Positions 26,779 to 36,023 of a stretch of 64,000 nucleotides of DNA are shown here, piece by piece. A model generated the notes under the pieces. The model worked only from the letters and a program-made list of their open reading frames with translations. It was not told where the DNA came from and did not search any database. The DNA comes from an uncultured Bacteroides sp. (GTDB lineage: Bacteria > Bacteroidota > Bacteroidia > Bacteroidales > Bacteroidaceae), in NCBI GenBank assembly GCA_958477465.1, contig CAUEFX010000005.1:66223-130222 (forward strand), in the 5' to 3' direction. Each line of letters opens with the position of its first letter. Position 1 is the stretch's first letter. The translations under genes and the position numbers were made by a program.

Positions 26779-28937
26779 TATTTTGTATAATTCAATAAAA
26801 GATCATCAATATAAAGCATGCTTCCGATATGGGCATTCCAACTACCCATTACAGGGAATGTAATGGATTTGTTTTTATCAAAGTCACTACTTGAAAAAGA
26901 TGTCTTAGTAGTGGACAGGAATTGCACATAGATAGACGTAGCCTTTTTCTCCAGAGTGATATATTCCAGCTGAACGGTAGCTTGTTTGAATTCACTGTCT
27001 GCTGTCGAATAAGCTGTTGGAATAAATGTTCCTGTGGCAATGATGTCATCTCCGTTTCTCAGTTCAATGTATGCTTTGAATTGATCGCTGTTTTTGGGTA
27101 TGTATTTATACCAGAAAGCAAACTCTTGCGGACGGGCTGCAAAGGAGTGGCCGGTCGTAATCGTTTCCTGATCATTGTTCCAACGATAGGTTCCCACAAA
27201 CAGACTCCCGGCAAATGCACCGTCCGGATAAATAATTTGACCTGTTGACGAATAACCGCCTCCATGACCGGAAGTATAAAGCAGGGCGGAACGGTTTCCG
27301 CCATGTTTATTGCTTTCATTGTAGCTGACGCACGGACTCGTTGTAACTACCACTGGCGATACGGAATAATCTCTTGAACGTTCGTTGTTGGTGGTCCACC
27401 AAATATCCGTTTCACCACTATTGTAAGGCAGGAAGTCATAATAGTTTTTGTTACCGCCAAAGATTCCTGTTTTCCCTACTTTATTAGCCTGCCAACTCTC
27501 CATATCCGAATTGGGCAGCTGGGCAGGGGTTTCAAGAGTGGCATCTGTTGTATTGGAATGAATGCAGTTTCGGTAACAAGCTCTCACTTTATAGCTTTTA
27601 TTAGTCGGTATGGAGCTGAAAGTCTGTTGACGGCCATTGTTACACTCTTGCCAGGTACTGCCTCCATCCGCACTATACTGATAAACCAAATTCCCTTTAA
27701 TCTTCTCCGCATTGCCGGATGTTACATTGATCTCATCAGCCGTAAACTCTTTGCTCCAGCAATTGATATCCTGCACGCTTATTGTGAACTCCGGTTTCAC
27801 CGTACGGATGGTGTAATCTTCCCCATCTTCGCTGCTCCACCGGTTGTTCGCCTTCACACGGAAAGATATGTGATTCACCACTTCCGCACCGTCATTTGTC
27901 TGCAATTTGGCAGTCAAAGCTGTCAAATCGAGTGCTCCGCTTGTGGAAGTACCGTCTAATGCAGGCAAAACAATTCCGGCATCCGTCAAAGCCGTGCGGT
28001 CTTCATCACTTAATGCAGACAACGCATAGCTCTTGTTCAATGCAGTATATTGCTCATCTTGAAAACCAAGTGTAAACTCCACGTCCTGTACGGGCATCGA
28101 AGCCGTATAATGAATGGCGGCAGACAAGGCATCCGTTGTCTCTGTATAGGTAAGTGATGTAGCTCCTCCTTCAAATCCGGAGACTTTCGGTTTCGGCAGC
28201 CACTTTGCGGGAATCGTTTCTGAGACAGTCTCCTTTCTCACTTCCACCTTGTCTACCGTCAGGATAGTTCCCGAAGTAACCGGCTGGGCGGAAAGTGAAA
28301 GAATGATGTGGTCGGCTGCTTTGATGGTAGAAGGAAAATCAGCGGATTCCAGGGTTAGAGAGACATCTCTGCCCCCTTCTTTCAAGGTAGCGTAGAAAGC
28401 TACTTTCACTTCGGAGCCGGCACGGAAATACGCACTTTTTGATTCGGCTCCGGATAACCGTACATATAAATTCTCAACCGCCACCTTTACACCATACGAA
28501 CTGTATAACTCTTCAAACTTAGCCTGATTGACATACCGGACGGAAAGCAAGGCATTGGCCACACTGCAAGGTATCGTAACCGGTGTCTCTGCATCTTCTG
28601 CCAACTCCGTATCTGTCACTCCTTCATAATAGGGACTGTCTACAGCCAATAGCGCATTGTCTCCGAAAGAGGCTTGCAGGCGATAAGTCCCGACGGGAGC
28701 CTCTATCAGACTGCTTGTATAGGCGCCGTCATAAACAGTAGCCACTTTATCCAGCCTGGTAATCAACAGATGGAAGTTCTCGGCTACGGGCTTTCCTATT
28801 TCTGCCGGCGTGCTTCGCGATGTGACTGATACCTCGTCCGCCAATGAGACCCGGAATCCTCTACCGCCACCGGTAGTCAATTCATCGCTATTACAGGCAG
28901 AACAAAGTAAAAGACATGCAAACAGGCCTTTCTCCAT
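26778..28937 (-). CDS. DUF4493 plus PCMD lipoprotein, 719 residues
   Basis: The start was set at the ATG at 28937 (MEKGLFACLLLCSAC), giving a compact lipoprotein signal with Cys followed by NSDE; an upstream ATG at 28967 is also in frame. Domain order: DUF4493-like N-terminal domain with an isolated Arg in VTSRSTP 26 residues after Cys; one module related to the tandem repeats of the gene two positions earlier in the DUF4493 group; then a C-terminal PCMD domain (putative carbohydrate metabolism) starting NSDMESWQANK and ending YIDDLLLNYTK. PCMD is a jelly-roll-like domain, and ligand binding is a guess. Confidence 0.75.
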   Translation of the reverse strand: MEKGLFACLLLCSACNSDELTTGGGRGFRVSLADEVSVTSRSTPAEIGKPVAENFHLLITRLDKVATVYDGAYTSSLIEAPVGTYRLQASFGDNALLAVDSPYYEGVTDTELAEDAETPVTIPCSVANALLSVRYVNQAKFEELYSSYGVKVAVENLYVRLSGAESKSAYFRAGSEVKVAFYATLKEGGRDVSLTLESADFPSTIKAADHIILSLSAQPVTSGTILTVDKVEVRKETVSETIPAKWLPKPKVSGFEGGATSLTYTETTDALSAAIHYTASMPVQDVEFTLGFQDEQYTALNKSYALSALSDEDRTALTDAGIVLPALDGTSTSGALDLTALTAKLQTNDGAEVVNHISFRVKANNRWSSEDGEDYTIRTVKPEFTISVQDINCWSKEFTADEINVTSGNAEKIKGNLVYQYSADGGSTWQECNNGRQQTFSSIPTNKSYKVRACYRNCIHSNTTDATLETPAQLPNSDMESWQANKVGKTGIFGGNKNYYDFLPYNSGETDIWWTTNNERSRDYSVSPVVVTTSPCVSYNESNKHGGNRSALLYTSGHGGGYSSTGQIIYPDGAFAGSLFVGTYRWNNDQETITTGHSFAARPQEFAFWYKYIPKNSDQFKAYIELRNGDDIIATGTFIPTAYSTADSEFKQATVQLEYITLEKKATSIYVQFLSTTKTSFSSSDFDKNKSITFPVMGSWNAHIGSMLYIDDLLLNYTK

Positions 28938-28990
28938 CACCTTCAAATTCTTAATAAGACTAAACATAAGATTGTTTCTTCGTTTTGTTT

Positions 28991-30640
28991 CTAATCATAA
29001 ATCAATTCAAAATCGTCTATCCAGAGTTTACTACCCTCTCCACCGGTAAAGAAATCTCCGTATTTACTTGCTGTGGCTACTACAAGAATATACTTAGGCG
29101 TACGATTCGTATAGCGGTATTGCAGTGTCAGGTCCAGCTGGCGGTAAGCCGCATCAGAAGTGCCCTGTACCAATTCGGCGTATGCGATGATATGCGTGTC
29201 GTTTTTGTCGAACAATTGCCTTTCGGACGGGCGGGTACGGATCTCCCGCGGTTTGTCCCAGTCGGTCAACGCGATATAGATATGGCAGGAGTCCGGTCTT
29301 CCTTTCAGATACTGGTAGTCGTTATCTCCCACTCTGTTGATCGTTACTGAATTGTACTTATAATGGATGCGGAGTTTGGAAGGAAACGAAGCAAACGGGC
29401 GTCCAAAGCTCAAGACACCGTTCGTTCCATCCGTCCTTACATAATCTCCGGTAAAAATATTCCCTGCCGCAAACTTCAGCACCAGATATTTAGATTCCAA
29501 ATAGGCTGCTTTCCCTGTTCCGTTACTGGTAGCATCGGTCGGAACCGAATTGCTGTCGCTGATGGTGGTAGCTCCACGGTTTCCCGTATCCCAAAAGGAA
29601 ACGCCTCCCGACGGCCACGGATTCCACAATTTTCCGTTTTGATTCCAGTCATCGAAGCTGGCATTGGTCAGAGGGGTGGCTTCGGCCGTTGTAAAATCTT
29701 GTACATCACCGGCTGTACCATCCACACTGATCCGATATTGATAGGAGGTGGCGGGAGATAGTCCGGTCAGCGATGCCGTATAGTTCGTTCCGTTGACTTT
29801 AACGGCAGAAGCCGCCAAAGTAGACCAGGCGCTCTCCGATTGTTTCTTATATTCCACTACCGGTGTTTTCCCTGAACGTATGTCTCCGCTCAATGTGGCA
29901 CTGGTCGTTCTGGCAAATACATTGGTGGAACCGGTCGCTTCTTCCGACTGGTAAACAAAAACTTTCCACTCATGGCTGGCCTTTTCCCAGGCATAGGTGA
30001 CAAAAAAGGTGACTGGTTGGGAGAAATCGTATACATCATAAGTTGTTGGATCGGGTATAACCTTTCCATGCTCCCCTCCCAATTGGAAAGCAGATACTTT
30101 AATGGCATTCAGCGGTTGGTCTTTAGATACGTAAATCACCACATTCCGGTTGACTGCATCGATCACCGCCTTGCCAATCTGATTCTCCAGCACGATGTTG
30201 CGGGTGATAATCTGTGTGACAGACACGGTCCACAAGTAATCCTGATATGTCTGCAATGTGAACGTGACCGGTTTGGAAAAGTCAACCCTCGTATCCGAGG
30301 AGGCGGGAATATCCGTCAACGATTCAAATCCGACTGCCGGGAAATTAGAAGCATCATGGCATTTTCCGGCATCCGGAATCACGGTTGCTTCGTTGCTGAC
30401 TGTCAATTTCGTAATGCGAAGTTGAGACAAATCCACCGAATCGTCTACGTATAACTGTACGGTACGTTTCGATTTGTCTATCACCGCCTGCGTACTACTG
30501 CTCTCTTCAGAGGCCCGCTGCCCCTCCACTTCCACCGAAAGGATGTTTCCTTCCACTATCGGATAAGGAATGTCATTCTCTATTTTGCATGCTGCTACTG
30601 CCAGCAAACAAAAAAGTGCATATATTAGTTTCTTTATCAT
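28991..30640 (-). CDS. PCMD domain surface lipoprotein, 549 residues
   Basis: The lipobox is at LAVAACKIENDIPYP (Cys18), with Glu and Asp nearby. Two N-terminal repeats of about 90 residues follow, visible as SKRTVQLYVDDSVDLSQLRI versus VNRNVVIYVSKDQPLNAIKV, each ending in a PVTF strand. Then comes a fibronectin-like domain (LSPATSYQYRISVDG) and a C-terminal PCMD domain (NASFDDWNQNGKLWNPWPSGG to KLWIDDFELIYD) that is clearly paralogous to that of the 601-residue lipoprotein upstream. It lacks the TR motif of its neighbours. Its function is unknown; it may act as an anchor or tip component. Confidence 0.75.
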   Translation of the reverse strand: MIKKLIYALFCLLAVAACKIENDIPYPIVEGNILSVEVEGQRASEESSSTQAVIDKSKRTVQLYVDDSVDLSQLRITKLTVSNEATVIPDAGKCHDASNFPAVGFESLTDIPASSDTRVDFSKPVTFTLQTYQDYLWTVSVTQIITRNIVLENQIGKAVIDAVNRNVVIYVSKDQPLNAIKVSAFQLGGEHGKVIPDPTTYDVYDFSQPVTFFVTYAWEKASHEWKVFVYQSEEATGSTNVFARTTSATLSGDIRSGKTPVVEYKKQSESAWSTLAASAVKVNGTNYTASLTGLSPATSYQYRISVDGTAGDVQDFTTAEATPLTNASFDDWNQNGKLWNPWPSGGVSFWDTGNRGATTISDSNSVPTDATSNGTGKAAYLESKYLVLKFAAGNIFTGDYVRTDGTNGVLSFGRPFASFPSKLRIHYKYNSVTINRVGDNDYQYLKGRPDSCHIYIALTDWDKPREIRTRPSERQLFDKNDTHIIAYAELVQGTSDAAYRQLDLTLQYRYTNRTPKYILVVATASKYGDFFTGGEGSKLWIDDFELIYD

Positions 30641-30656
30641 ACGTTTAAGGCTGTCG

Positions 30657-31397
30657 TTACAAATAGAATGTCATACCGATGTTTATGGAAAACAAATCAA
30701 ACTTGAAGTTTCCGGAGGAGATTCTTCTCGAACCACTCTCCACTTGATTCGTCTTCTGGTCCTGCCATTTAAAATTAAAACCCATTACTCCTACCGATAC
30801 TTCCACGCTCGCCCAGTCTGTGACGAAAGCCGTCAGTCCCGGTGCAATACCGATTTGCAGATGATGCGACTTTTCGAAAGTCCCGTCGTATTCCGTTCCT
30901 GTTCCGGTGGAATTTTTTCCCGTACTGTACCCGTAAGTCAGCCGCGCTTCATTGAAAAGCCCGAATATTTTACTCCTCCCCACAGGCATATAAGTCCGGA
31001 GAAAGCCGGATGCCTCATATTTGTGTTGCAGATAATACAGATTGTTCAAGTTGATATTAAAATCTTCTCCTAAATTAACGTCGAAGTTTTCCATATTCAA
31101 GTAGGTACGGTTGTATGTGAAGCGCCCTCCGACTGCTATATTATCTTTGATGAAATAGCCTACGTATGGACTTACTTTGAAGGTGTATCCCGCGCCTTCC
31201 ACGTCTTTCAGTACCAGAAAATTCAAATTGCTCTCGTCATGCTCCGAATAAGAGACCGTACCGCCAAACATCCATTGTCCCTTGGGGATGAACATGGAAT
31301 TCTGTATTTCCCTGTCTATACGCTTGGGCCTTTCCGCTCTTATTGGAAAAACAACCGCTACCAATAGCAGCAAAACTAACGCTGTTTTTACTTTCAT
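30657..31397 (-). CDS. Small outer-membrane beta-barrel protein
   Basis: This 246-residue exported protein has a signal peptide ending FPIRAE. A run of amphipathic strands follows (GGTVSYSEHDESNLNFLVL, YFIKDNIAVGGRFTYNRTYL). The C-terminus INIGMTFYL, with a terminal aromatic and leucine, resembles outer-membrane barrels of 8-10 strands. It is the only non-lipoprotein of the operon and could anchor or export the lipoproteins. It is preceded by an intra-operon hairpin. Confidence 0.75.
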   Translation of the reverse strand: MKVKTALVLLLLVAVVFPIRAERPKRIDREIQNSMFIPKGQWMFGGTVSYSEHDESNLNFLVLKDVEGAGYTFKVSPYVGYFIKDNIAVGGRFTYNRTYLNMENFDVNLGEDFNINLNNLYYLQHKYEASGFLRTYMPVGRSKIFGLFNEARLTYGYSTGKNSTGTGTEYDGTFEKSHHLQIGIAPGLTAFVTDWASVEVSVGVMGFNFKWQDQKTNQVESGSRRISSGNFKFDLFSINIGMTFYL

Positions 31398-31412
31398 ATA
31401 TAAAATGAGTAT

Positions 31413-31449
31413 AACCGGAGAAGAATTTTTTTTATATTCCTCTCCGGTT
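31413..31449 (-). terminator. Intra-operon hairpin (attenuator or processing site)
   Basis: AACCGGAGAAGAA (31413-31425) pairs with TTCCTCTCCGGTT (31437-31449) with one G-T pair and an 11-base loop. It lies between the 601-residue lipoprotein and the barrel gene, all on the minus strand. The minus-strand run after it is not T-rich enough for a full stop, so partial termination or RNA processing is more likely. Confidence 0.55.
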
Positions 31450-31473
31450 AAAGGTTATTATTGGAATAAGATC

Positions 31474-33279
31474 TTATTTAAGAATAGGGGTATCTCCATA
31501 AACCAAATCTAAATCATCAAGATACATCAAGCTGCCGGTACTACCCGTAAAATAGTCTCCATATTTACTGGAAGAACATACGATAATGATGTGTGTCGGC
31601 TTCGTGGTCAGAGTATGATATTTCAAATCGATGTTGAATTCTTTCCATGCTCCGTCGGTAGAGACACATTCTGATATCGGAAGTTCACCGTAGGCTACAA
31701 TACCGGGATCGTTGTCGAAGTCGATGAATGTATCGGTATTTGTATTGTCTACCTGATAGGTCTTGGTTGCCAGGGCAATATAGATGGAGCAGACATCCGG
31801 TGTGGTACCTTTTACTATGCCTAAGCTTGAAGGTGTTTTGTCACCCACATAGTCGATTGTTCCGGCAGTATACTGGAAGAATCCGTGTAATTGGGTAGGA
31901 CGTGAGGTAAATGGCTGACCGAAGTCGATCTTGGCACCATTTGTACCTACCAGACTGTTGAAACGTCCTGCATACAGACTTGCTGCAGCAAACTTGCCAA
32001 TACCAAAGGCCGAAGCATATTGAGATTTCAATTCAGCGGATTGTCCACCGGCTGTGTGTACGGTAGCAGAATTTCCTTGTGTCGGATTCACATTTACCAG
32101 TGCGCCGGCTCCCGTTGTTGTTCCCGGATTACTTGAATCCCAGAAAGAACCTCCATTTGCCGTGAAATAGCTTTCGGATGCAGCATACCATGTCTTTCCG
32201 GATTTATACCAATCGTCCATATTTCCGTTGATCAATGCTGTGGCTGCTTCCGTGGTGAATGATACGGCATCGCTGGTGTATTCTTCTGTACCGTCACTGT
32301 ATTTCAGACGATAAGAATAGGTCGTGTTCGGTGTCAGCTCTTTTAAGGTAGCCTTGAACAAGTCACCCTCTTTGGTAGAAGCCAACGTAGTCCATGAAGA
32401 AGCTCCGTTTGCCTGATATTCAAATGTCATATTCGCATCGTCCAGCGTAGATGCGGATGAGACAATTTCTCCCTCCAGATAAGCGAAATTACTCCAGGCA
32501 TTGGCTGCTTTCACTTGCAGTTTGGTAGTAGATTTGGTCGGTACTTCAAACGTATACGTATACGTTTTTTCCGAATCGTCGACTACCACATTCACGCTTC
32601 CATTGCCGGAAGATGCCACTTTGTAGTTCAAGATATAATGGTCGCGAGCCTTCACATCGGTAATTTCATTGCTCTGTGAGAATTGAGCGCCTGCCTTATT
32701 GGTTACTGCAATCGTGGCTGTCAGGTCACCTACCGGGAAATAAGCGGATTTGTTGGTGGCTCCCATCACGAAGTTTAACGAATTTACACCTGAAACTTTA
32801 GATGCAATGGTTGCTGCCGCTGATTGGAAGGCCTGAACGAATGTAGCATCGAAATTGACCGTTACCTTCACATTCGCCAACGTACAAGTGATATCCGCCG
32901 TTACTTCCTTGCCTTTTTGAACAGCCACTTGTGCGGAACCTGCATAATAAGGAATGTCGAAACCGGATTCTGAACCGTCAAAACCATTGGAAGAAGCATT
33001 GATGGTATAAGTGCCGGCTTCCAATTCCAGTTGTACGCCACTCAGTTCCGTCCAGTCCGCTACACTTTTCACCACTTTATTGGAACTGTCCAAGATTCTC
33101 ACTGCAATTTGCTTGGGATTATAATCGGCTGCAACTCTTGTGTCTTGAGTATTTACAGTTACTAATGTACCTACGTTTATACGCAAATAACCTTTATCGC
33201 TTACCGTTTCTTCCTCCTGACAAGACCAAATAATGAAAGAAAGCAATAAGGCTGATACGATTGAATATATATTTTTCAT
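31474..33279 (-). CDS. DUF4493 plus PCMD surface lipoprotein, 601 residues
   Basis: Cys20 of the lipobox (FIIWSCQEEET) is followed by three Glu, a strong surface-export signal. The strand YLRINVGTLV and an isolated Arg in TQDTRVA, 28 residues after Cys, follow. The DUF4493-like domain spans about 28-240. A fibronectin type III-like domain (LTPNTTYSYRLKYSDG) and a PCMD domain (INGNMDDWYKSGKTWYA to LMYLDDLDLVYG) complete the chain. It begins 5 bases after the preceding gene. Confidence 0.78.
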   Translation of the reverse strand: MKNIYSIVSALLLSFIIWSCQEEETVSDKGYLRINVGTLVTVNTQDTRVAADYNPKQIAVRILDSSNKVVKSVADWTELSGVQLELEAGTYTINASSNGFDGSESGFDIPYYAGSAQVAVQKGKEVTADITCTLANVKVTVNFDATFVQAFQSAAATIASKVSGVNSLNFVMGATNKSAYFPVGDLTATIAVTNKAGAQFSQSNEITDVKARDHYILNYKVASSGNGSVNVVVDDSEKTYTYTFEVPTKSTTKLQVKAANAWSNFAYLEGEIVSSASTLDDANMTFEYQANGASSWTTLASTKEGDLFKATLKELTPNTTYSYRLKYSDGTEEYTSDAVSFTTEAATALINGNMDDWYKSGKTWYAASESYFTANGGSFWDSSNPGTTTGAGALVNVNPTQGNSATVHTAGGQSAELKSQYASAFGIGKFAAASLYAGRFNSLVGTNGAKIDFGQPFTSRPTQLHGFFQYTAGTIDYVGDKTPSSLGIVKGTTPDVCSIYIALATKTYQVDNTNTDTFIDFDNDPGIVAYGELPISECVSTDGAWKEFNIDLKYHTLTTKPTHIIIVCSSSKYGDYFTGSTGSLMYLDDLDLVYGDTPILK

Positions 33280-33284
33280 TTTCT

Positions 33285-34958
33285 TTATTCTTGTGTTATT
33301 GTTACCTTAAATGTACCTGTCGCAGTTTTACCATTCTTATCCGTTACCACAATACTGAACTCGTGTGCTGCTCCTTCATCCGTAGCACCGGTCATATTCA
33401 GGAATGTAAAGAATACACCTATCGGGAATGTATATTGCGTATCTCCATCATGAGGAGCAGAGAGACTTGGGTCTACACCAACCAACAGATCATTGAATTG
33501 TGAATTATCCACCAGATCAACCCCTGTAGTGAAACTTTGACCGTCCATTGTCAAATCTTTCAATATAGCGTCGAATGCAGCATTACCGCCTTTTATCTTC
33601 ACTACGATACTTTCCAGTCCGGCAGAAGCGCCAATCAGTGCGTCTGCACTTGCAGGCATGCCTGTTCCGTTTGAGCCATAGGTAACGTCTGCAGGCAGTG
33701 ATAATGTAGGACCATCTGTTACAGTACCACCATCTTCCGTTACTTTCACTGTCAGCGTCACATCGCTTTCGTTATTCTTAGTGTCTACCACTTTCAGATT
33801 AAACTTATGTACACCCGCGTATGTCTTCAGCAGATTCAATAACTCAGTCAATGTCAGTGTATATTCGGTAGCACCCGTTGTAGGCAAAGTAAGATAAGAG
33901 CCTAAAGCACTGCTTGCACCGGCTGATGTCAAATCGAGACCACCGTTCTCAACCAGTCCCATTCCATTGGCTACGCTTGCAAAAGAAGAGTTGTCAGATG
34001 CAATCTGCAAATACAGGTTCTGAATACCAGCAGGCACTTTCATCAGAAGAGCAGCATTGGAAGGCACTGTTCCGTTCGTTGCAAAGGAGATGCCATTGGC
34101 CAAATAGCTCGTTCCGTTGGGTTCAGAAATAGTGATCGGTTTGTCCCAGTTAACGGGGATTTCCACCTCGTCTGTATGGTCTTCAAATATAATATTCAGC
34201 GTCACATCGATGCCCGTTACTTCTCCTGAAGTGGAAACAGCCGGTTTCATGTTGATAATCAGCGCTTCACCTCCGGTAAAGAATTCAGAGTCGTCATCAT
34301 AATGTTCTACAGCCTGAGATTTGGTAAATGTGCGGCTGTCACTTACTGTTCCCTTAGAGGTTGTTCCTCTGAAGTTTACCGTTACAGAAGCTACATTATC
34401 GCCGAATGCCCAATAAACGGCTGCGGGATTCGTATCTGTCTGGTCGTATGACAATACCGTTTCGGAACCGTCGTCTATGGTTATCGTCCATGCAGTAAAG
34501 GTTGCCAAAAACTCTGCATCGTAATTCATCTGAATACGGCTGTTCTGCATCTTGCAGGTAACCGTTGTCTGTGTAGTTACGCCTGCGGTTACTGTGAAGT
34601 CTGTACTTCCTGCATAATAAGGAGCCGTCATCTTCTTTTCCATATCACCCGGGGTGTGAGAGGAAGCTGTGTAAGCACCTACCGGCAGCGGGATTTCTTC
34701 GGGTACAACAGAAACTGTAGCATATTCTTTGGTGATGCCGGCTGTTGCCGTTCCCTCTTTACCAACTACTGAAACGGGAAAATTACTTGTATTTACATCG
34801 GCACGGGTTGTAGACTGAGAAGCCGGTTGTTTCACGGCAATACCTACTTCCAATGCTCCCATCTGTTGACTGCTACTATTTTTATCGTCTTCCATCCCGC
34901 AAGATGCCAGCCCAAGAATAGCAATCGTATTTAAAGCTATAATATTTAATAGTTTCAT
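33285..34958 (-). CDS. DUF4493 surface lipoprotein with two tandem C-terminal modules, 557 residues
   Basis: Lipobox Cys20 (LGLASCGMEDDK) is followed by an acidic run. An isolated Arg in STTRADV lies 32 residues after Cys, directly after the strand GALEVGIAV. The DUF4493 domain reaches about residue 280. Two related modules of about 135 residues follow, each with a helical stretch of alternating hydrophobics, an LxxLL-like segment and a final strand block (KFNLKVVDTKNNESDVTLTV versus EFSIVVTDKNGKTATGTFKV). Modular repeats suggest a stalk or adhesin. Confidence 0.78.
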   Translation of the reverse strand: MKLLNIIALNTIAILGLASCGMEDDKNSSSQQMGALEVGIAVKQPASQSTTRADVNTSNFPVSVVGKEGTATAGITKEYATVSVVPEEIPLPVGAYTASSHTPGDMEKKMTAPYYAGSTDFTVTAGVTTQTTVTCKMQNSRIQMNYDAEFLATFTAWTITIDDGSETVLSYDQTDTNPAAVYWAFGDNVASVTVNFRGTTSKGTVSDSRTFTKSQAVEHYDDDSEFFTGGEALIINMKPAVSTSGEVTGIDVTLNIIFEDHTDEVEIPVNWDKPITISEPNGTSYLANGISFATNGTVPSNAALLMKVPAGIQNLYLQIASDNSSFASVANGMGLVENGGLDLTSAGASSALGSYLTLPTTGATEYTLTLTELLNLLKTYAGVHKFNLKVVDTKNNESDVTLTVKVTEDGGTVTDGPTLSLPADVTYGSNGTGMPASADALIGASAGLESIVVKIKGGNAAFDAILKDLTMDGQSFTTGVDLVDNSQFNDLLVGVDPSLSAPHDGDTQYTFPIGVFFTFLNMTGATDEGAAHEFSIVVTDKNGKTATGTFKVTITQE

Positions 34959-34992
34959 GATTATCTTTTTCTTAATTTTCTATTCTTTTTCA

Positions 34993-35787
34993 TTAAATCC
35001 ACTCTGACGGAACGATGATGTCCACTTGCTTGTCGTTAGTTGTCTCATCGATAGTTACGGAAACGCCCAGTTTTCCAGCTTCATAGCTCGGAGCGATTTT
35101 CAATGTCCACGCCTTGTTCGGTGCCAAAGTGTATGTCTTTTCCACACTTGCAGAAGCCACTCCTGTTCCATATTCAGCCTTTCTTGTGAAATGGATGGTA
35201 GCTTTCACCACTTCGCCGGCTTTGTTCACTTTCAGATACCACGGTTCTGTATCGTTTTTCGCCCAAACAACGTTTGTCTCGATGTCACTCAACGCTTCTG
35301 TCTCGAATACTACGGAATAGTCGCTGAAATAAGTAGCCATTGTTGCATCAAAATCAACAGTGACTTTCGCACAAGTCGGAGCACAAGTCACAGACACTGT
35401 TTGCTCATTGCTTTGTACGGAGAATGTGGCAGAACCTTCTACCCGGAATCCGTTTCTGGAAGAAGTCTTTTCCGTTCCATAAAAAGCTTTCAATGTATAT
35501 GTTCCATTATCCAATTCTAAAGGCATTGACGGCATAGCAGCGTATGTGAACTCCTGAACAGGCGTTGTCTCGCCACTTTTTAATATTTGCACCGTGTAAT
35601 TGTCTTTGTTCTGATAATCGTCCAAATTGACGGCACGAGTATTGGGCACTCCAAAATCAATTCCGGTAGTCATCCCCAAACGGATGGTTCCTTTCCCATC
35701 AAGAACCTCGTTTTCTTTTTCTTCCGAAGAACATGAGGTAATGCTTACAGCCATTCCCACCATGCAGCTTACTAAAAACAATTTCAT
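34993..35787 (-). CDS. DUF4493 surface lipoprotein, first gene of operon
   Basis: This 264-residue protein starts at the ATG at 35787 (MKLFLVSCMVGMAVSITSC); a longer start lies 6 codons upstream. The lipid Cys is followed by SSEEKENE, an acidic surface-export signal. The strand IRLGMTTGIDF and an isolated Arg in PNTRAVN, 32 residues after Cys, follow. It is a single DUF4493 domain ending IIVPSEWI. Being first and shortest, and upstream of the intra-operon hairpin, it is the likeliest major subunit if the system makes a polymer. Confidence 0.78.
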   Translation of the reverse strand: MKLFLVSCMVGMAVSITSCSSEEKENEVLDGKGTIRLGMTTGIDFGVPNTRAVNLDDYQNKDNYTVQILKSGETTPVQEFTYAAMPSMPLELDNGTYTLKAFYGTEKTSSRNGFRVEGSATFSVQSNEQTVSVTCAPTCAKVTVDFDATMATYFSDYSVVFETEALSDIETNVVWAKNDTEPWYLKVNKAGEVVKATIHFTRKAEYGTGVASASVEKTYTLAPNKAWTLKIAPSYEAGKLGVSVTIDETTNDKQVDIIVPSEWI

Positions 35788-35834
35788 TTTTTTAAACTCA
35801 TTCATATTTCCAAAATCTTTAAATCTAGAGACTG

Positions 35835-35842
35835 CAAAGATA
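35835..35842 (-). promoter_or_regulatory. -7 box of the DUF4493 operon
   Basis: The minus strand reads TATCTTTG, 47 bases before the start of the first gene, with a TTG about 21 bases upstream. The AraC gene diverges from the same 236-base region. Confidence 0.6.
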
Positions 35843-35990
35843 GTGCATTCCGATTTATGCAGACAAGGTCTATTTCTGCTTTTTTTGTCCGATTTTTCAT
35901 ATTTCCCTTTTACCGGGTATTTATAAAAGTCATTATACTAATGATATATAAAAAAAAGGAGTGATAATTTCGTATGTTCTTTTTATTAAA

Positions 35991-35998
35991 TACCTTTG
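35991..35998 (+). promoter_or_regulatory. -7 box of the AraC gene
   Basis: TACCTTTG lies 25 bases before the ATG; a TTTC at 35968 has the right spacing for a weak -33 element. Confidence 0.55.
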
Positions 35999-36023
35999 CT
36001 GAACAAAAGAGAAAAACGTTATC

